The translations under genes and the position numbers were made by a program. 64,000 nucleotides of DNA from NCBI GenBank assembly GCA_022410635.1, contig JAJVDF010000230.1, positions 253,521 through 317,520 on the forward strand, read 5' to 3'. Source of the stretch: Tretioscincus oriximinensis. Its lineage: Eukaryota; Chordata; Lepidosauria; Squamata; Gymnophthalmidae. Below the pieces are notes generated by a model, which ran no database searches, had not been told where the DNA came from, and saw nothing but the letters and a program-made list of their open reading frames with translations. Numbering within the stretch: position 1 is the stretch's first letter; each line of letters opens with the position of its first letter. Positions 11,561 through 23,579 of this stretch are shown here, one piece after another.

Positions 11561-11688
11561 CTGACACATACTTTTAAATCTATTTTCAATCCTGAAAAAA
11601 TGGACTAAATTAGAAAAATGCTTCCCCCTACGCCCTGGTTTACTCTAATTCTTCAGGATTGAAGAAGGATAAAAAGTACATGTCTCCA
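11561..11688. mobile_element. Short MITE-like element, related to 9699-9853
   Basis: The left part CTGACACATACTTTTAAATC leads to TTTTCAATCCTGAA. On the right, TTCAGGATTGAAGAAGG leads to ATAAAAAGTACATGTCTCC. The inner and outer blocks are mutually inverted, giving about 35-bp imperfect arms. The AAAAGTACATGTSTSNCC terminus ties it to the element at 9699-9853. Confidence 0.55.
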
Positions 11689-11799
11689 GGCATAGTCAGC
11701 AGTGTAGACCTCAATATAGACTGGATGCTTTCAACCAATAGATAGACTGGTTGCATTCACCCAGCAGATACCTACCTGGATAGGGGTGACATCCAAACA

Positions 11800-12060
11800 A
11801 CTCCACTTCTTTAAATTGCACCTTGCCAGCGATCAGCTCGCTGTAAAGCGGCTGTTTTGGATGCTAGCTAAGTGCAATCCAAGCCACGTGCTCCCATCAC
11901 TGTATGTGGGTGCACTGCCCAGAGAACTTTTAAAAGTGTGTTAAGCTGGCAGGCAAAGTCCCACATGAGCAGGGAATCAGCAGCCAATCACATGCAGGCA
12001 TGCACTGTGGATGCCGCGACCCACATGAGTTGCAGGAGAGTATAAAGGAACTGAGTGAAT
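11800..12060 (+). promoter_or_regulatory. LTR-like or promoter-like block with CCAAT and TATA
   Basis: CCAAT at 11984-11988 is followed 53 bases later by TATAAAGG at 12041-12048, in a locally GC-richer setting. A related but inverted stretch lies near 51880-51950, sharing CATGTGGGTC-CGGCA and GTGCATGCYTGCA-YG-GATTGG. Dispersed copies carrying a CCAAT/TATA arrangement suggest a retroelement LTR rather than a host promoter. TG...CA ends and target duplications were not found. Confidence 0.35.
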
Positions 12061-12064
12061 GTTT

Positions 12065-13685
12065 AATGAATTATGACTTCACAGACACTTGTCCATCTGG
12101 TTGAATATATATCTTTCCGGATGGACAAAAAAGAAATGTTTTGGCTCATCAGCAGCAACATTTCTGGGCAACAGCACATTTTATGTTTACAGACAGATAA
12201 TCAATCTAAGAAAATCACAATTATGATTTGGTATTTCAAAAGTGAGAGAATGAGAGATATTCTGTTTTCAAACATGAACTGTGATATATTATCTTCATAA
12301 TAAGTTATTATTTATATATACATATCTATTTGCATTTCTAATTTCATCCTTTACTAAAGTAGCTTAACTCAGTAATGTGACTATTTAAGACCATAATCAC
12401 AACATCTTGTGTTGAATTCAAAACAATATTGTACCTTTTGTGAAGATTATAGAAAAGAATACAGCCATATTGTACAGCAAATTCACTAATTAGGAAGGAA
12501 AGAAACTTGCTGATTTCAATTTTTAGTGTCTCAAGAATATGCTTGTGAGGAAACTAGAGTAAAGCTTTAAAATATCAACACCACTGTAGTTGGATATTCT
12601 GAAACAAAGCAAGTGTTAGAAAGTGTTTTATTCTTGAATATACAAGTATATTGGAATCAGTAAGCAACATCTGGATGCAGCTTTAAGAGTTTGCCTTTCT
12701 GTTGATCTATCCTGAAACTACTTCCAATANATTCCAATTATGAAGCATTTGCTAACAATCTTTGATCTGTACTTTACCGAGGGACAATAATGAATACAAA
12801 GTCCTGTGCGCTTTCTCTTTTCTTTGATAAAAAAATGAAAAAAGCAACCAGCCATTTTATCCCTTTGCAGATGGTTTTCATTCAAGCTGCTTTTGTTTTT
12901 TTTTCTTGAACTGACTAGCGAATTTATCAATTCAGATTAATGCCTCATCTTACCCCTCATTAAAAAAAAAAAACTTTTGTGAAGCACTGTACATAACCTT
13001 GCTTTGCCTCAATGTGCCTGGGGAAAATTTATTCAGACTAAAGGTTTTTTGGGTTCAGTTGAGGCAAGGCCCAATCATCACAATGTTAACCTACCATTTT
13101 GTCATCTCACATTTCATAAATCCCTGAAAACAAGCTCCTAAATAGCAGGAGGTAAAATGACATTGGGGAATAGAATCGTATCACAACCCAAACATGAACT
13201 CTGGTAATGGCTGAGAATTAGGCTACCAGCCCTTCGGTCTATTTAGAATAGCTTAGAATATGTTCGGAACTGTTTGCTTAGCCCTGTTATGAATACAACA
13301 GTTGAACCCATGGCCTCCACCCTCATAAATAAACTGATGTCCAGGCTGGAGTTAGATGCCCATCTTTCCTTGATGTGACACTTAGGGCTCACATCCTAAG
13401 AAATCTCTAGGGCTAGGAGGGTTATGGAACATAAATCTATAAAAATAGGTTATTAATGCTATGTTGAAAGCTCATGCCTGTGAAAATCAACAATGTGGAT
13501 TAGGTAGACTGGGTGTGCAGTAAAGATGGGCTTTTGCCTTGTTTTTCCTTTTTTTAATTAGAAGCAGACAAAGAAATGTGTAATTCTCCTGAACACTCAG
13601 CTATGGCCTTTATCACCTTTATGAGAAAGAAACTGGGATTTAGTTTACACCAGCTTTGGGAAGAAGAAATAGCTTCTTTCTCTTT
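12065..13685. other. AT-rich DNA without identifiable features
   Basis: Only chance ORFs (12073-12300, 12718-12930) and an A12 run near 12961 are present. No repeat boundary is visible. Confidence 0.45.
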
Positions 13686-13689
13686 GTAT

Positions 13690-13810
13690 GCTAATATTAT
13701 TGTTTTAATAGGGCTTCTTTTAGTTATTCTATATTGTTTTACTGTGTCATGTCCTCAGATCTTTGGGTATTGGGCAGCGGGGCTGGGGGGAGGGAATAAA
13801 GATATAAACG
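13690..13810 (+). mobile_element. Decayed L2-type 3' tail
   Basis: TATTATTGTTTTAATAGGG, then TTTTACTGTGTCATGTCCTC, then AGATCTTTGGGTATTGGGCA and an A-rich GATAAA tail. This fits the CCCTCAGATCTTTGGGTATAGGG type of L2 ending, diverged and 5'-truncated. Confidence 0.5.
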
Positions 13811-13859
13811 AATGGATAGATAGCACAATAGTCGCATCATTTGTTCAGTAGTCATACTT

Positions 13860-14810
13860 GTTCAAAACAAGCATGACAGAACACTGTTGATTTCTAGCAT
13901 AGAAAATATTAATGGCAAGATAACCAATGGGTGCTCTAGTATGATGATTAATCCTGGGCTGCATCTGCTGGTTATAATTTTTGGATATTTTGGAATATAG
14001 TGCTACTGGGAATGCTTTATTCCAGAATATTCAAACATAATGGAATATTTAGCAAGGGAATCTCACAGCACTTTAGAGACGAACAAGAAAAAANCAGTGT
14101 GATTTTTTGCACACATGTACTTCTTCAGATACTGGGGAACAAGAATAATAATGGAATAATTAAAGCAACATCTAGATGCTGCTTCACTTGTTGAAGGAGC
14201 AAGTCCTTTTATGCTCTACTCAAGATGTCCAAGAAGTATGTTATTAATCATTTTAAGAAGCAGGATGCTGGTCTAGATGGACTTTAAATTAAAATCCATT
14301 CTTAATAGCACAGACAAGTTAACATATAGTTTACTAAGAGTATCAAGAGCAGCTGTACAATAAAAGAGATGTCTTCAGATATCCAAAAAATTATTTATGC
14401 AATTCATTCTGTTGTGGAGAAAAATCAAATATCTAAATCTCATACAAAGCAGCGTAACAATGTCAGATAGATACAGGAAACTGGTGATTCTACAGATTTA
14501 TTAAAGCTATGCTATCATATTCTTTGATAATGTAGGCTANTGTTAGAGAGTGCTGAAATCCAATGAAAGGAACTGCATAGACAATGNGTATGTGTGTGTC
14601 AGGGAATGAAAATGGCATTATTCCCTAATGAGAAAGAGAAGAAAGATAATTGTTGACCATCTCCATTGGATTCTGTACTGATATTTGAACATCAGATGGA
14701 AGCAGTGCCCAAAAAGTACCTCTCTCCAGCTGTGCCTGATTTGCCAGTTCTGTCCTTTTCTGGATAGAGATGACCTACTGATCTAAATAACTGACCTGAT
14801 ACATATCATG
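13860..14810. other. AT-rich DNA with one repeat fragment
   Basis: Apart from the repeat fragment at 14055-14160, this stretch shows no gene or clear transposon. Several single N positions fall here. Confidence 0.4.
14055..14160 (+). repeat. Diverged monomer of the GCATCTGAAGAAGT repeat family
   Basis: CAGCACTTTAGAGACGAACA followed by a CACATGTACTTCTTCAGAT block corresponds to the left arm of the palindrome at 63312-63397 (CAGCACTTTGAGACTAAC ... CTACTTCTTCAGATGC). It is a diverged single copy rather than an inverted dimer. Confidence 0.55.
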
Positions 14811-14814
14811 CTGG

Positions 14815-15215
14815 TCTTAAAAGCGATTTTTTGTCTGTCAGTTTGCTACCAAGTTCAATTCAAGGTATTGACCATAACATTCAAGGCTCTAAATGGCATG
14901 GGCCTTAAATATCTAAAGGATGTCTTCTCTCATATTATTTGGCTGTACCTTAAAATAAGCAAGGGAGGTCCTCCTGGTTGTATCAACATCCGCAGTAATG
15001 AAATAGATGGGACCAGTGATAGGCTCCAGACTATGCAATAAGATTATGTTTTTACATTTACCAGGCATCTTAAAGGGTCAGGAAATCTGTGAACACATAC
15101 CTATTTAACTTCATCTTTGCCTGATGAAACAGTTTCTCCTTCCCTCTTTCAGATACTGTTATTTTTTAATCTGTCATATATTTTGCACTGTTATTTTACT
15201 GTTGGAATCCTGATA
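14815..15215 (+). mobile_element. L2-clade LINE 3' fragment (ORF end plus UTR)
   Basis: A frame at 14808-15041 contains QFKVLTITFKALNGMGLKYL, the F-K-[VI]-L-x-L-[TA]-[FY]-K-A-L-N-G-[LM]-G motif found near the C-terminus of L2-clade reverse transcriptases. Downstream come the CTTAAAGGGTCAGGAAATC block and an ATACTGTTATTTTTTAATC stretch typical of the 3' region. It is 5'-truncated and carries no catalytic domain. Confidence 0.7.
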
Positions 15216-15219
15216 ATTA

Positions 15220-16630
15220 TCAATATAATCTAATGCTACTTTTATTTTCAGAATATTTTGTGAAGTTAATGTTGAAGAATACTAGCTTCATTCTTTTGGT
15301 GGTATATTCTTAAATAAAATAAATATGGCCACAAATAGATATGATCATGGCTAAGGCAACCCAGTGCTGCTTTAGCAAGCTGAAGTGTGTTTGGTACTTG
15401 ACTGAGGTATTCATCAACACAAGGATAGACTTCACTGTTAATCTCATATGAATCATCCATCTTAATGATTATTTTTTTCTCCTTAATCATAGGCTTGGTA
15501 TAACTACACAACAACATCTTTTATTAAGGTGCTTGGAGAAGTGGTTATAAATGGATATTGCCTTCCTGCCAAATATATTTGTCATGCTAGAAAAATAGAG
15601 ATGTTTAAGTACAACTGCATTAACTAGATATTGATGGCATGCTGTCAGGTGTAATTGCTTTCAGAATACAAGAGATAATGAAGACAAGTGAACTGCAATA
15701 CTTGGATAAATTATTATCTGAGAATCAAANAAAAATAGTGATGAAATCGAGTTGCAAAAGTCTCTTCACCCTTGAAAGATGACATTTAAGGCCTTTTCTA
15801 CACTAGGTCTTATTTTGTTGGGAAGAAGGCAGATACAATTCCAGAATGCCATGTTGATGGCAAGCCCCTTAGACCCCTTCTTGGAATAGAATAGGGTTAT
15901 CACAAAAAAGTAGGGAGGTGTTTTACAGCTTGAATGAGTGTGGATAAGANGAATATTCATCAGTGCAGCTTATAATGTATCTGCAATATCTGGTAAAAAC
16001 AGCTGCTACAATTTTTCCATAACCATTGAAGCTGCAAAATTTCTGTCTCCTTTTTTAATGCTAACCCACCCTGGAATAGAATAAGATCTAGTGCAGAAAG
16101 AGCCTAAGAGTAAAGTATATAAAATCATGCATGGTGTACATAGGAAGAAAATAGTTGAGAGGGGGACAAGGTTTTGCCTTCATTTGTTTTGTTTGAAATG
16201 CCTAAAAGCAATTTATGGAGTGCTGGATTAGATGACTTGATCCAGCAGAGTTCGTTCTTATGAAAGAAGGCTACAAAGGAAAGTGTTTTTTTTTAATGTG
16301 AAACTGATCTTGTTTTATCCATTATAAAGAATCATATTCTGGAATTAGAAACTAAACGCAACAATAGATCTAGGTGGGGGATAAGGCCATCAGTAGAGAT
16401 CTACTGTTTTTGAGTTGTCACTTCTCATTGGAAAAAAACAGAAGTACATTTTGACCATTTGAATAATTTTTGGTGCTCTAGTCAAACTGCTACGCAGAGA
16501 AAGTACTGGCTGCAAAAAAAAGATACAAGGAATAGAGCTGGAATGGCTCCCATGTATTTGCACCCTGTTTAAACAGAAAGAGCACAAGGTAGTTGTTGAA
16601 TATAATATTCTACAAAGAAATCCTCCTACT
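15220..16630. other. AT-rich DNA without identifiable features
   Basis: The ORFs at 15266-15517, 15766-15960 and 16390-16647 have no recognisable domains and no splice context that I can defend. No repeat boundary is seen. Confidence 0.4.
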
Positions 16631-16634
16631 TGTT

Positions 16635-16915
16635 GCACCACTCTCAATGGTAAGGAAGGTGAGAACCTGGAATTGGGCCTTTTTGGTGGTGATCCTTAGA
16701 CTGTAATCTCCTCCCGAGATATGTCAGGCTGCTTCATTTCACTTATTTAGAAAATCTCTGAAGACATACCTCTTTGCCCTGGCCTTTGAATGAAGAAAAA
16801 GTCTGTTCTCCTATCTTCACCCACTGTTGTTATTCTTACTGATTATATTTTGTTTTATGATTGTGACCCAACCTGAGACATTCTGGTATAGGGCAAGATA
16901 AAATCCAAACAAACA
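16635..16915 (+). mobile_element. L2-type LINE 3' fragment
   Basis: The block order matches the L2 end at 14815-15215: GGTGGTGATCCTTAGACTG, then CCCGAGATATGTCAGGCTGC, then AAAATCTCTGAAGACATACC, then TGTTTTATGATTGTGACCCA, then CCTGAGACATTCTGGTATAG with an A-rich end. Only the 3' portion survives. Confidence 0.65.
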
Positions 16916-16919
16916 ATTT

Positions 16920-18515
16920 TCACTGCTACAGCAACTTTAGACCTTACAACGCTCAGCCTGAATCCTGTCCTTTTCAGTGATCATCTTAATGTAGACATAG
17001 GGCCCCTCCACACACACATTGAAACAGTGCATTTAAGGTAACAGTGGACTCACACCCCATCTTGATATTCTGTGGTGGTTCCTGAGCCCTCCTTACACAT
17101 CATTGCTATGGATACTGCTGCTGTGCTGCCATCACACTGCTCTCCAATTGGTGGCTGGGTAACTGGTTTTGCTGGACTTCACATGCAGGTCTCAGGCCAG
17201 ATGAGGAAGTCCCACTTGCACAACACAGAGCTACCAACGGAAGCGCAACGCTGGAGAGCTCCGCGGTTGAATCACAATTTCTGCTTTCTGAATATGTGGG
17301 GCAATGGGCCTTTTCTGCCTGCCATTCTGGACCTGTCCCCACTGAGCCTAATTCTGGGTTATATCTCAGTACAGAGCTTGGTCATCCACATGCCATTCGG
17401 GGCCTGCTATAGCCTACACTGGCATGTAGATGGCACATTCCTATTCTGAGATATAGCCAAGAAGAAGGCTCAGTGGCGACAGGGCCTCTTTGTGGTGAAG
17501 CTGTCTCCAAAGCACTTCCATCTAGGAATGCACTGATAGTTATATTATAAAAATAAGCAATTTGAAGAAATCTGCTTGAGTAGGCTGCATTTTTAAAAAA
17601 TCATCCGGAAGGTGGCTCAGATATGGTTTGCAAGTTGGATTGTTAATAGGACAGTCTGTTTCTTCCTTCTTTAACATTCCAGTATAGAAAACATGGATAG
17701 AAATGAAATGAGAACCCAAGAGGTATAGGTTATTGGCGCTGCCTGAAGTGCTTTTGAGTATTTCTGCCCCCTTAGCTATATATGAACGTAGCCACAGCTA
17801 ATTAGGTAAGAATAATTGGTATTTACTGATCTTAACGTGATCTTGAGTCTTGCTAGCTTTTGTTAAGAATTGAACAAAATTCCAGAAAAATACAATTTCA
17901 AACTACTTCTGTATTACAACTAAGAAAGAAGTCAAGATCAACTTGCTGCTACATTTACATCCTCTTTGTACAGGCCTCAGTCGTGTATTTTAGGGATCTG
18001 TCATAACTGGTTACCACACCTCCTGGAATGGCCAGGATACTCCCAGATATTTGGGGTGTCAACTCTCCCTGGAATACAGAATTAATCCAATTTTTAGAAC
18101 TCATAGACTCTTAGCGTCTCTTCGGCCACTGATGTAGGAGGAAGCAGATCAGTTCTGGCTTCAGCAGCAATTGAAAATCAGTAATTTTTGCCCTTGCTTT
18201 CTATGTGAACAATAACCAGTAGCCAATCTGCTTCTATTGCAGGCCCCGGGGCAGATATATGTTGGGACAGGCAGATGCTCACATGCAGGAAAGAGCATGA
18301 TACAGGTCAAAGGGCCATTTTCTAGATTGCTGGTAGATCTCAATATTGAGATTCACTCCCTGTGTTCCTTGGTCTGGAACACAGAGGCACACTTCCATGT
18401 TCTAGACTGCCAGGGAACCCATTTTGTTGGCACCAAAATTATTTTTCCCAGAGTTTGAGGTGAGGAACTTTCAATTCTAGCTCTTTGGAACTCTCAAAAT
18501 GCAGTGCTGAAGCTC
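16920..18515. other. Intergenic DNA, partly GC-richer
   Basis: Around 17000-17520 the sequence is GC-richer, with an ORF at 17072-17449 (125 codons) whose product has no recognisable motif. An oppositely oriented ORF covers much of the same bases. Possibly an unrecognised old repeat. Confidence 0.35.
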
Positions 18516-18524
18516 ACATAAGTG

Positions 18525-18665
18525 AAGTAGGTGCTGAGAGAGTTCTAAAGAACTGTGATTGGCCCAAGAACATTCAGCTGGCTTCATGGAGGGGTGTGGA
18601 AATGAATCAGGAGATTACCAGGTAGGAGTCCAGGACTCTAACCACTACATCAAACTGGCTCTAAC
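18525..18665 (-). mobile_element. Sauria-type SINE, head portion
   Basis: Read on the minus strand: GAGCCAGTTTGATGTAGTGG then TTAGAGTCCTGGACTCCTAC (tRNA-like A-box region), followed by CTTGGGCCAATCACAGTTCT and GAACTCTCTCAGCACC. This is the canonical Sauria SINE order. The 3' LINE-derived tail is missing. Confidence 0.8.
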
Positions 18666-18669
18666 ACTG

Positions 18670-20940
18670 TAGCTTAGGGTTTATCAGAGGTAAGGGTTTT
18701 TTTCACTGTTGGGTGTGGTCGCACTATCTCCTATAGACTGATTTACAGTATATAAACTCCTATTTCTCTCAAAATTAGTTACAAAATTTCTGTAACTAAT
18801 TCCCTTATTTATTCCAAAACAAATATCTTTAAAAGAAAAGTAAAACACTTTTAAGTGCACTCCAAACACTTAAACATCTGACCAGGAACTTTAGCTGTGA
18901 AAAACTTCATAGCTTTGTTAATAAATATAGCTCAGTCATTCTATTCAAATTTTCCCAAGTCTTATGTTGCATGAAATTCCATATTTTTGATTCAGAAGTA
19001 AACCTCTTTGAATTCAATGGCCCTTACTTCCTAGTAACTGTGCATAGGATTGCAGCCTTAACAGGGCACTGTACTTAATGACATTGAGGTTAAAAAAAAG
19101 CACGGTTAATGCATCATTGTTCTAGCAACATGTGGCATTCGATCATGGTGTCCTAGTAGGATTTCAACAAGCAATTAGGAGATGGATACAAGGATAATTG
19201 GCACATTTGTTTTTTTGTCTCAGGTTCTGTGGTAATCACTTAAGCTAATTCACTCTGCAGGTAGGAGTGGTAGGAGAAATTCCATCCCATCCCTTTGCAC
19301 TCACAGTGTTCTTCGTTCATTGAGGTGGATGGTTTAGACTGTTTCAAGTATACAGTATACGCTTCAGCTCAGAAGAAACATTTTTTTCTGACTGATCATG
19401 TTGCAACTTGCTAGTGAAGGGGTTTCTCATTGGAGAAAGCACAATTACCACATAACTGCAAAGACTGAAAAGAGACATGATGTAAAAAATTAAATAAATA
19501 AAAAATTGGGGGACTAATGCTTGGCTTTATGTAAACTCACAGACAATCCTACAAAGCACTCAAGGTAGATTATAGGTTTGGGCAAAGCTAGAAAATTGCT
19601 ACCATTATATTGTTATTATTAACACCTTGTAATTTGCCCTAAGGAATACTGAAGTTCTCTCTCTTTATTTGGCTTTAATGAAAGAAAATTGCTACCTTTG
19701 CAAGTTGGATGGCGCCCGCTCTGATTAGGTTTAAATACAGAGGATATTTTTTTTAGGGGGGAGGGGAGACAATTGAAGGATATTAGATGAGAAGAAAGTG
19801 AATGAGATAGTGATTGGAATTAGGCAGATGAATTGTCAGCTTATTGGTCATGGTCATCTCAAGAGTCATGTATGTCAACCGGGAAGAATACTACACCAGG
19901 ATTCTGTGTTGTCTTTTTCCACAACTGCTGATCATACTGATGAAAGGGTAATTTCTACAGAGAGGTAATTTTATGACAGTTTGGAAATCATTCCATCTGA
20001 GTGAGGTTATGGGTGAATTAGCACCTTCTTTCTAATAAAATAAAACAGTTTATGTATGTCCCAGAGCCTTTTTCTGAATCTTTTGATGCTTTCACAGTTA
20101 ACAACTCTCCAGTATATTGGAGCCAACATCAATAAAACATCTTTTTCTATACATCTCCACTTCTCCCCTCCCACGTCTTGTAAGTTGTCATTATCATCTC
20201 TGGGAAAAAATGAACATTAAAGAAAGAAAAATCCCACGTCTGATCTTATCTGTAATTAATTCATAGTTTGATAGTATAGAAAGAGTCATTATATATTTAC
20301 ACACACACACACAAACACACACACATACACTTGGGTAATGACTTATCTTCTCATTTCTCTCTGCTTTTGAACTCCTGTGACCGCTTAATAACTCATGCTG
20401 AAGCAGAGCAGATTATGACATTTTCTCCACCCACTTTCCAGGAAAGGTAAAGGTGTTGCCTCTCATACTTAGACAAATTGCTTCAAATAACAACTTTGTG
20501 CAAAATTAGTCAGACATAATTGAGAAATTCTATAGATGAATAGAAAAGTAAATCTAGATGAGGTTATCATTTCGGTGTTATAAGGCTACATAGAGCTTAC
20601 GACATAACTGAAATAATTTTCCAGCAATATAATACAGTTTATAGAGCTATGAAATAAGTAAATATATATATTGTTTCTTAACCTAAATTAGTTGAAAATT
20701 TGGATGGTTCTTTTGACAGTGTTAAAAAGGCATATGAAAATGCTTTCATAAAATAAATGGCATGAATGAAACTTTGACACTTCATTGTCTAGAACAGAAA
20801 TATACCAAAAGCTAAACCATCATAAAAAAGGAATGTCTCAGAAAATAAAATTGCCTCTCAAAGGATGATTTCATGCAATTAAAAGTAAATTGTTAGGCCA
20901 GTGCAATCCAAAGTTTAATGGTACCACGCAGCCCCTACAG
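18670..20940. other. AT-rich DNA with a CA microsatellite
   Basis: Holds a (CA)n run at about 20299-20330, interrupted by AAA and AT, and a short homopolymer near 19748. No coding or transposon signal stands out. Confidence 0.45.
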
Positions 20941-20944
20941 ATGA

Positions 20945-21296
20945 GCTGTTTAAATCCAGAATTTATTTTAAATCCAGAATAACCCAATTGCCTGTCTGTC
21001 CTTACCTTTCTGCATTACGACAACAAGGAGCTGATTTATCCATGGTGAACTGTATTCCCATTCCATTGTATACCTGAAAACTCCCATGCAGTGTCCCAAT
21101 TGGTTGCTCTTCCCCCTTCCCTCATACCTCTGGGCTCCAGTGCAAATGCCTTTCCTTGGATCTCAGCCAAGTTCAAATCTTGGTTGTAGTGTTGCCTTTT
21201 CTTGCCTGTTCCTATGCATGCATGCCATATCTCCTTATTTTTTTTGGGGGGGGGAGAGGGAAAATGGGAAGCCCATTTTGATATCTGCATGTAAGT
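20945..21296 (+). repeat. Anonymous dispersed repeat, plus copy
   Basis: It matches the reverse complement of 40700-41080. Shared blocks are CTGTTTAAATC-GAATWTATTT, CAGAATAACCCARYTGCCTG, ACMTTTCTGCATTAC, AGCTGATKTATCCA, TATTCCCATTYCATTG and TTGGTTGCTCTT. It ends next to a CR1 3' end in an inverted setting. The family is not recognised. Confidence 0.65.
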
Positions 21297-21400
21297 AGAA
21301 TCATAGAATCAAAGAGTTGGAAGGGACCTCCAAGGTCATCGGGATCAACCAGGATTCACTAAACCATCCCAGACAGATGATTATCAGGAAAAACCAGGGG
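21297..21400 (-). mobile_element. CR1 LINE 3' end
   Basis: TAGAATCATAGAATCAAAGA then GTTGGAAGGGACCTCCAAGG then TCATC: the hallmark 3' terminus of amniote CR1 read from the opposite strand. The copy extends only about 100 bases before becoming unrecognisable, as expected for 5'-truncated CR1. Confidence 0.85.
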
Positions 21401-21439
21401 CAATGGGACATTTTAGAATCAGTGCACATCTAACTATGA

Positions 21440-23500
21440 CAGTGCTGTCTAGATGAAACCCATGTAGTATTTGCAAGATGGTGGTTGCTAATCTTGGATT
21501 ACCTGCTCAGTAACAGATGACAACTCCAAGAAATAAGGAATCATGTAATGTATTGCCAGCACAGCTGCCTAATATCTGTAGAGATTTATTTTATAAAAAA
21601 TGAGTTATGATCTCTAACATGTTGGACAGATCTGGGGTTTTGGATGAAAGGTCAATCAAAATACAGATATATTTGCATAGTGTTAATAGTCTGCGCATTT
21701 CCATAGACAATTGCTGAAATATGGGTGGTGGGAAAAGGGGATGCCAATCAGTGAAGTATCTCCCCTAGTCTATTTCTTGCTTCACTCTCTTCCACTAACT
21801 CATCAAATTCAACTGCTGCTGCTACTACTGAAGGGACAAGACTCAAGTGTATAGGTATTTGTTCTAATGGAGAAAACAGAAAAGAACAGAAATTCTGTCA
21901 GAACAAAAATAAGGACTGGTTCTTTTGTTATTATTGATAACTGGCACCCAATCTATTGGATTCACCAGATCCTGGGCATTACTTAGAATCAAGCCCTAGA
22001 TTGCCTTTTCTTTGGCTGATTCCACAAGCATCTGCTCCAGGGAATAACCATTTAGCATGCATAGGAATTTCATCTTTCTCTCATGAGTTGAACAAGAGTT
22101 CATCCAGTCTTTGTGAAAGTAAGCTGAAGACCTCCATTATAACTACCCTTTCCTTGACCTCATTTTGGTGCTTATTTTCTTATTTCATTTCCATTGAATT
22201 TATTTGGTATTTTAAGTTGCAAGATTTTGTATTGTTCTTATTTCAGTGGAGTCANTGATGAAGGCCTTATGTTGACCAAAATGTGTGAGGCATTAAATAA
22301 GTTTAAAATACCTTACATATAATTTCTTGTTTGGAGTGTGCTTCTTGTCTTTGACTAACGGAAAAGAATNAGATAATACCCCATTAAAAAGCTTCTAAAA
22401 TTATTTATTTTAAAGCACAGATTGTGAGAAATGTAAATAAAGCTTCTCACACAGCTAAAAGTGAAAATTGGGTTGCTTTAAAGTTGTNGAATTGAACAAT
22501 TTTAACATTGGCATATTAACAGAAAAGATATGCATGTCCCAATCTATTTGTGTGGGTTAGGTCTCACATATACACGAGCCTTAAAAGTTTTTTAAAAAAC
22601 AACATTTTTCTGCCCTCTTTCTTCAAAGGAGTTCCTGAAAAGTATTAGGGCCAACTCATGGATATACAAGTNGTTTTGGGGGACCACAAATATCAAGGGG
22701 TGTTAAAAATGCTTCCTCAAAGACAAACAAAACTCACAAACTTAAATTCTGTGCACAGGACATGATGTAGGCAATGTTTCTATTGTATATGCATGTTGTA
22801 AAATTTATCTGCCAAATCACATAAATTAGCTGACACCTTTAGGCTAGATGGAAAGCAGGTGAAAGATAACTGTTAAAAGTAATTATTTATCTTTCAATTT
22901 AATTTCAGGGTATTTTCATTTCACCTTTTCTTCAAGGAACTGAAGGTGATGTACGTGGTCCTCACAAAAACCATATGAAATATGTTAGACTGAAAAGCAA
23001 TATATGGATCAAAGCCATCTAGGGCTATGATTGCTCTGGATTGTGTCTAAACAAAAGAATGGTTTTATAAACAATGTGTGACTTAGAGAAATGTGGTCAT
23101 TGAAAAAAGGAATGCTAAATTCATGAGAGATGACAATCTTACTGCACAGAATATTGTCCCATGGAAAGTAAAGGTTAAACGCTTTTCTTCAACAATTTAG
23201 TATGAATTAAGGATGTCCTTTCTTCTGCTAGCATGCTCTATCCACAGATGTTGTGCTAACTTAAAAGCCATGATTTTTAAAATTGCAAGCTTGAACATCT
23301 CCTCTTTCTTCCCACTTGTGGCTCCCGCTCCTGTTTTTTCATCCTGACTTCCTCCCAGTACTTACTGGTTCAATGGGACTGTAGTGGATGTGGTAGCCAA
23401 ATGGGTAGGCCAGTTGAAGTGGCTCTAAGCACTGATTGTGCATGCCCTGACTATGGTGGCAGACATGCGAGTGGATCAGCTAAATGTTGATCATTATTCA
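21440..23500. other. AT-rich DNA without identifiable features
   Basis: Several ambiguous bases and the chance ORF 21956-22258 fall here. I see no repeat termini or coding-like region. Confidence 0.4.
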
Positions 23501-23504
23501 TTCA

Positions 23505-23575
23505 TTCATTTACATTTCTATACCACATTATACTCGAAGGCCTCAGGGCGGTTAATAATAAAAACAAAATTAACA
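23505..23575 (-). mobile_element. SINE/LINE 3' tail, minus strand
   Basis: TTCATTTACATTTCTATACC, then a block ending CGAAGGCCTCAGGGCGGTTA, then an AATAATAAAAAC stretch. This is the reverse complement of the squamate ...GCCCTGAG-C-TTCGGG...GGTATAAAAAT type of tail. Nothing upstream in the element is recognisable. Confidence 0.55.
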
Positions 23576-23579
23576 TATT

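Noticed and set aside
17072..17449. 125-codon ORF
   Set aside because: No domain and a long opposite-strand ORF over the same bases; composition is consistent with a GC-richer repeat.
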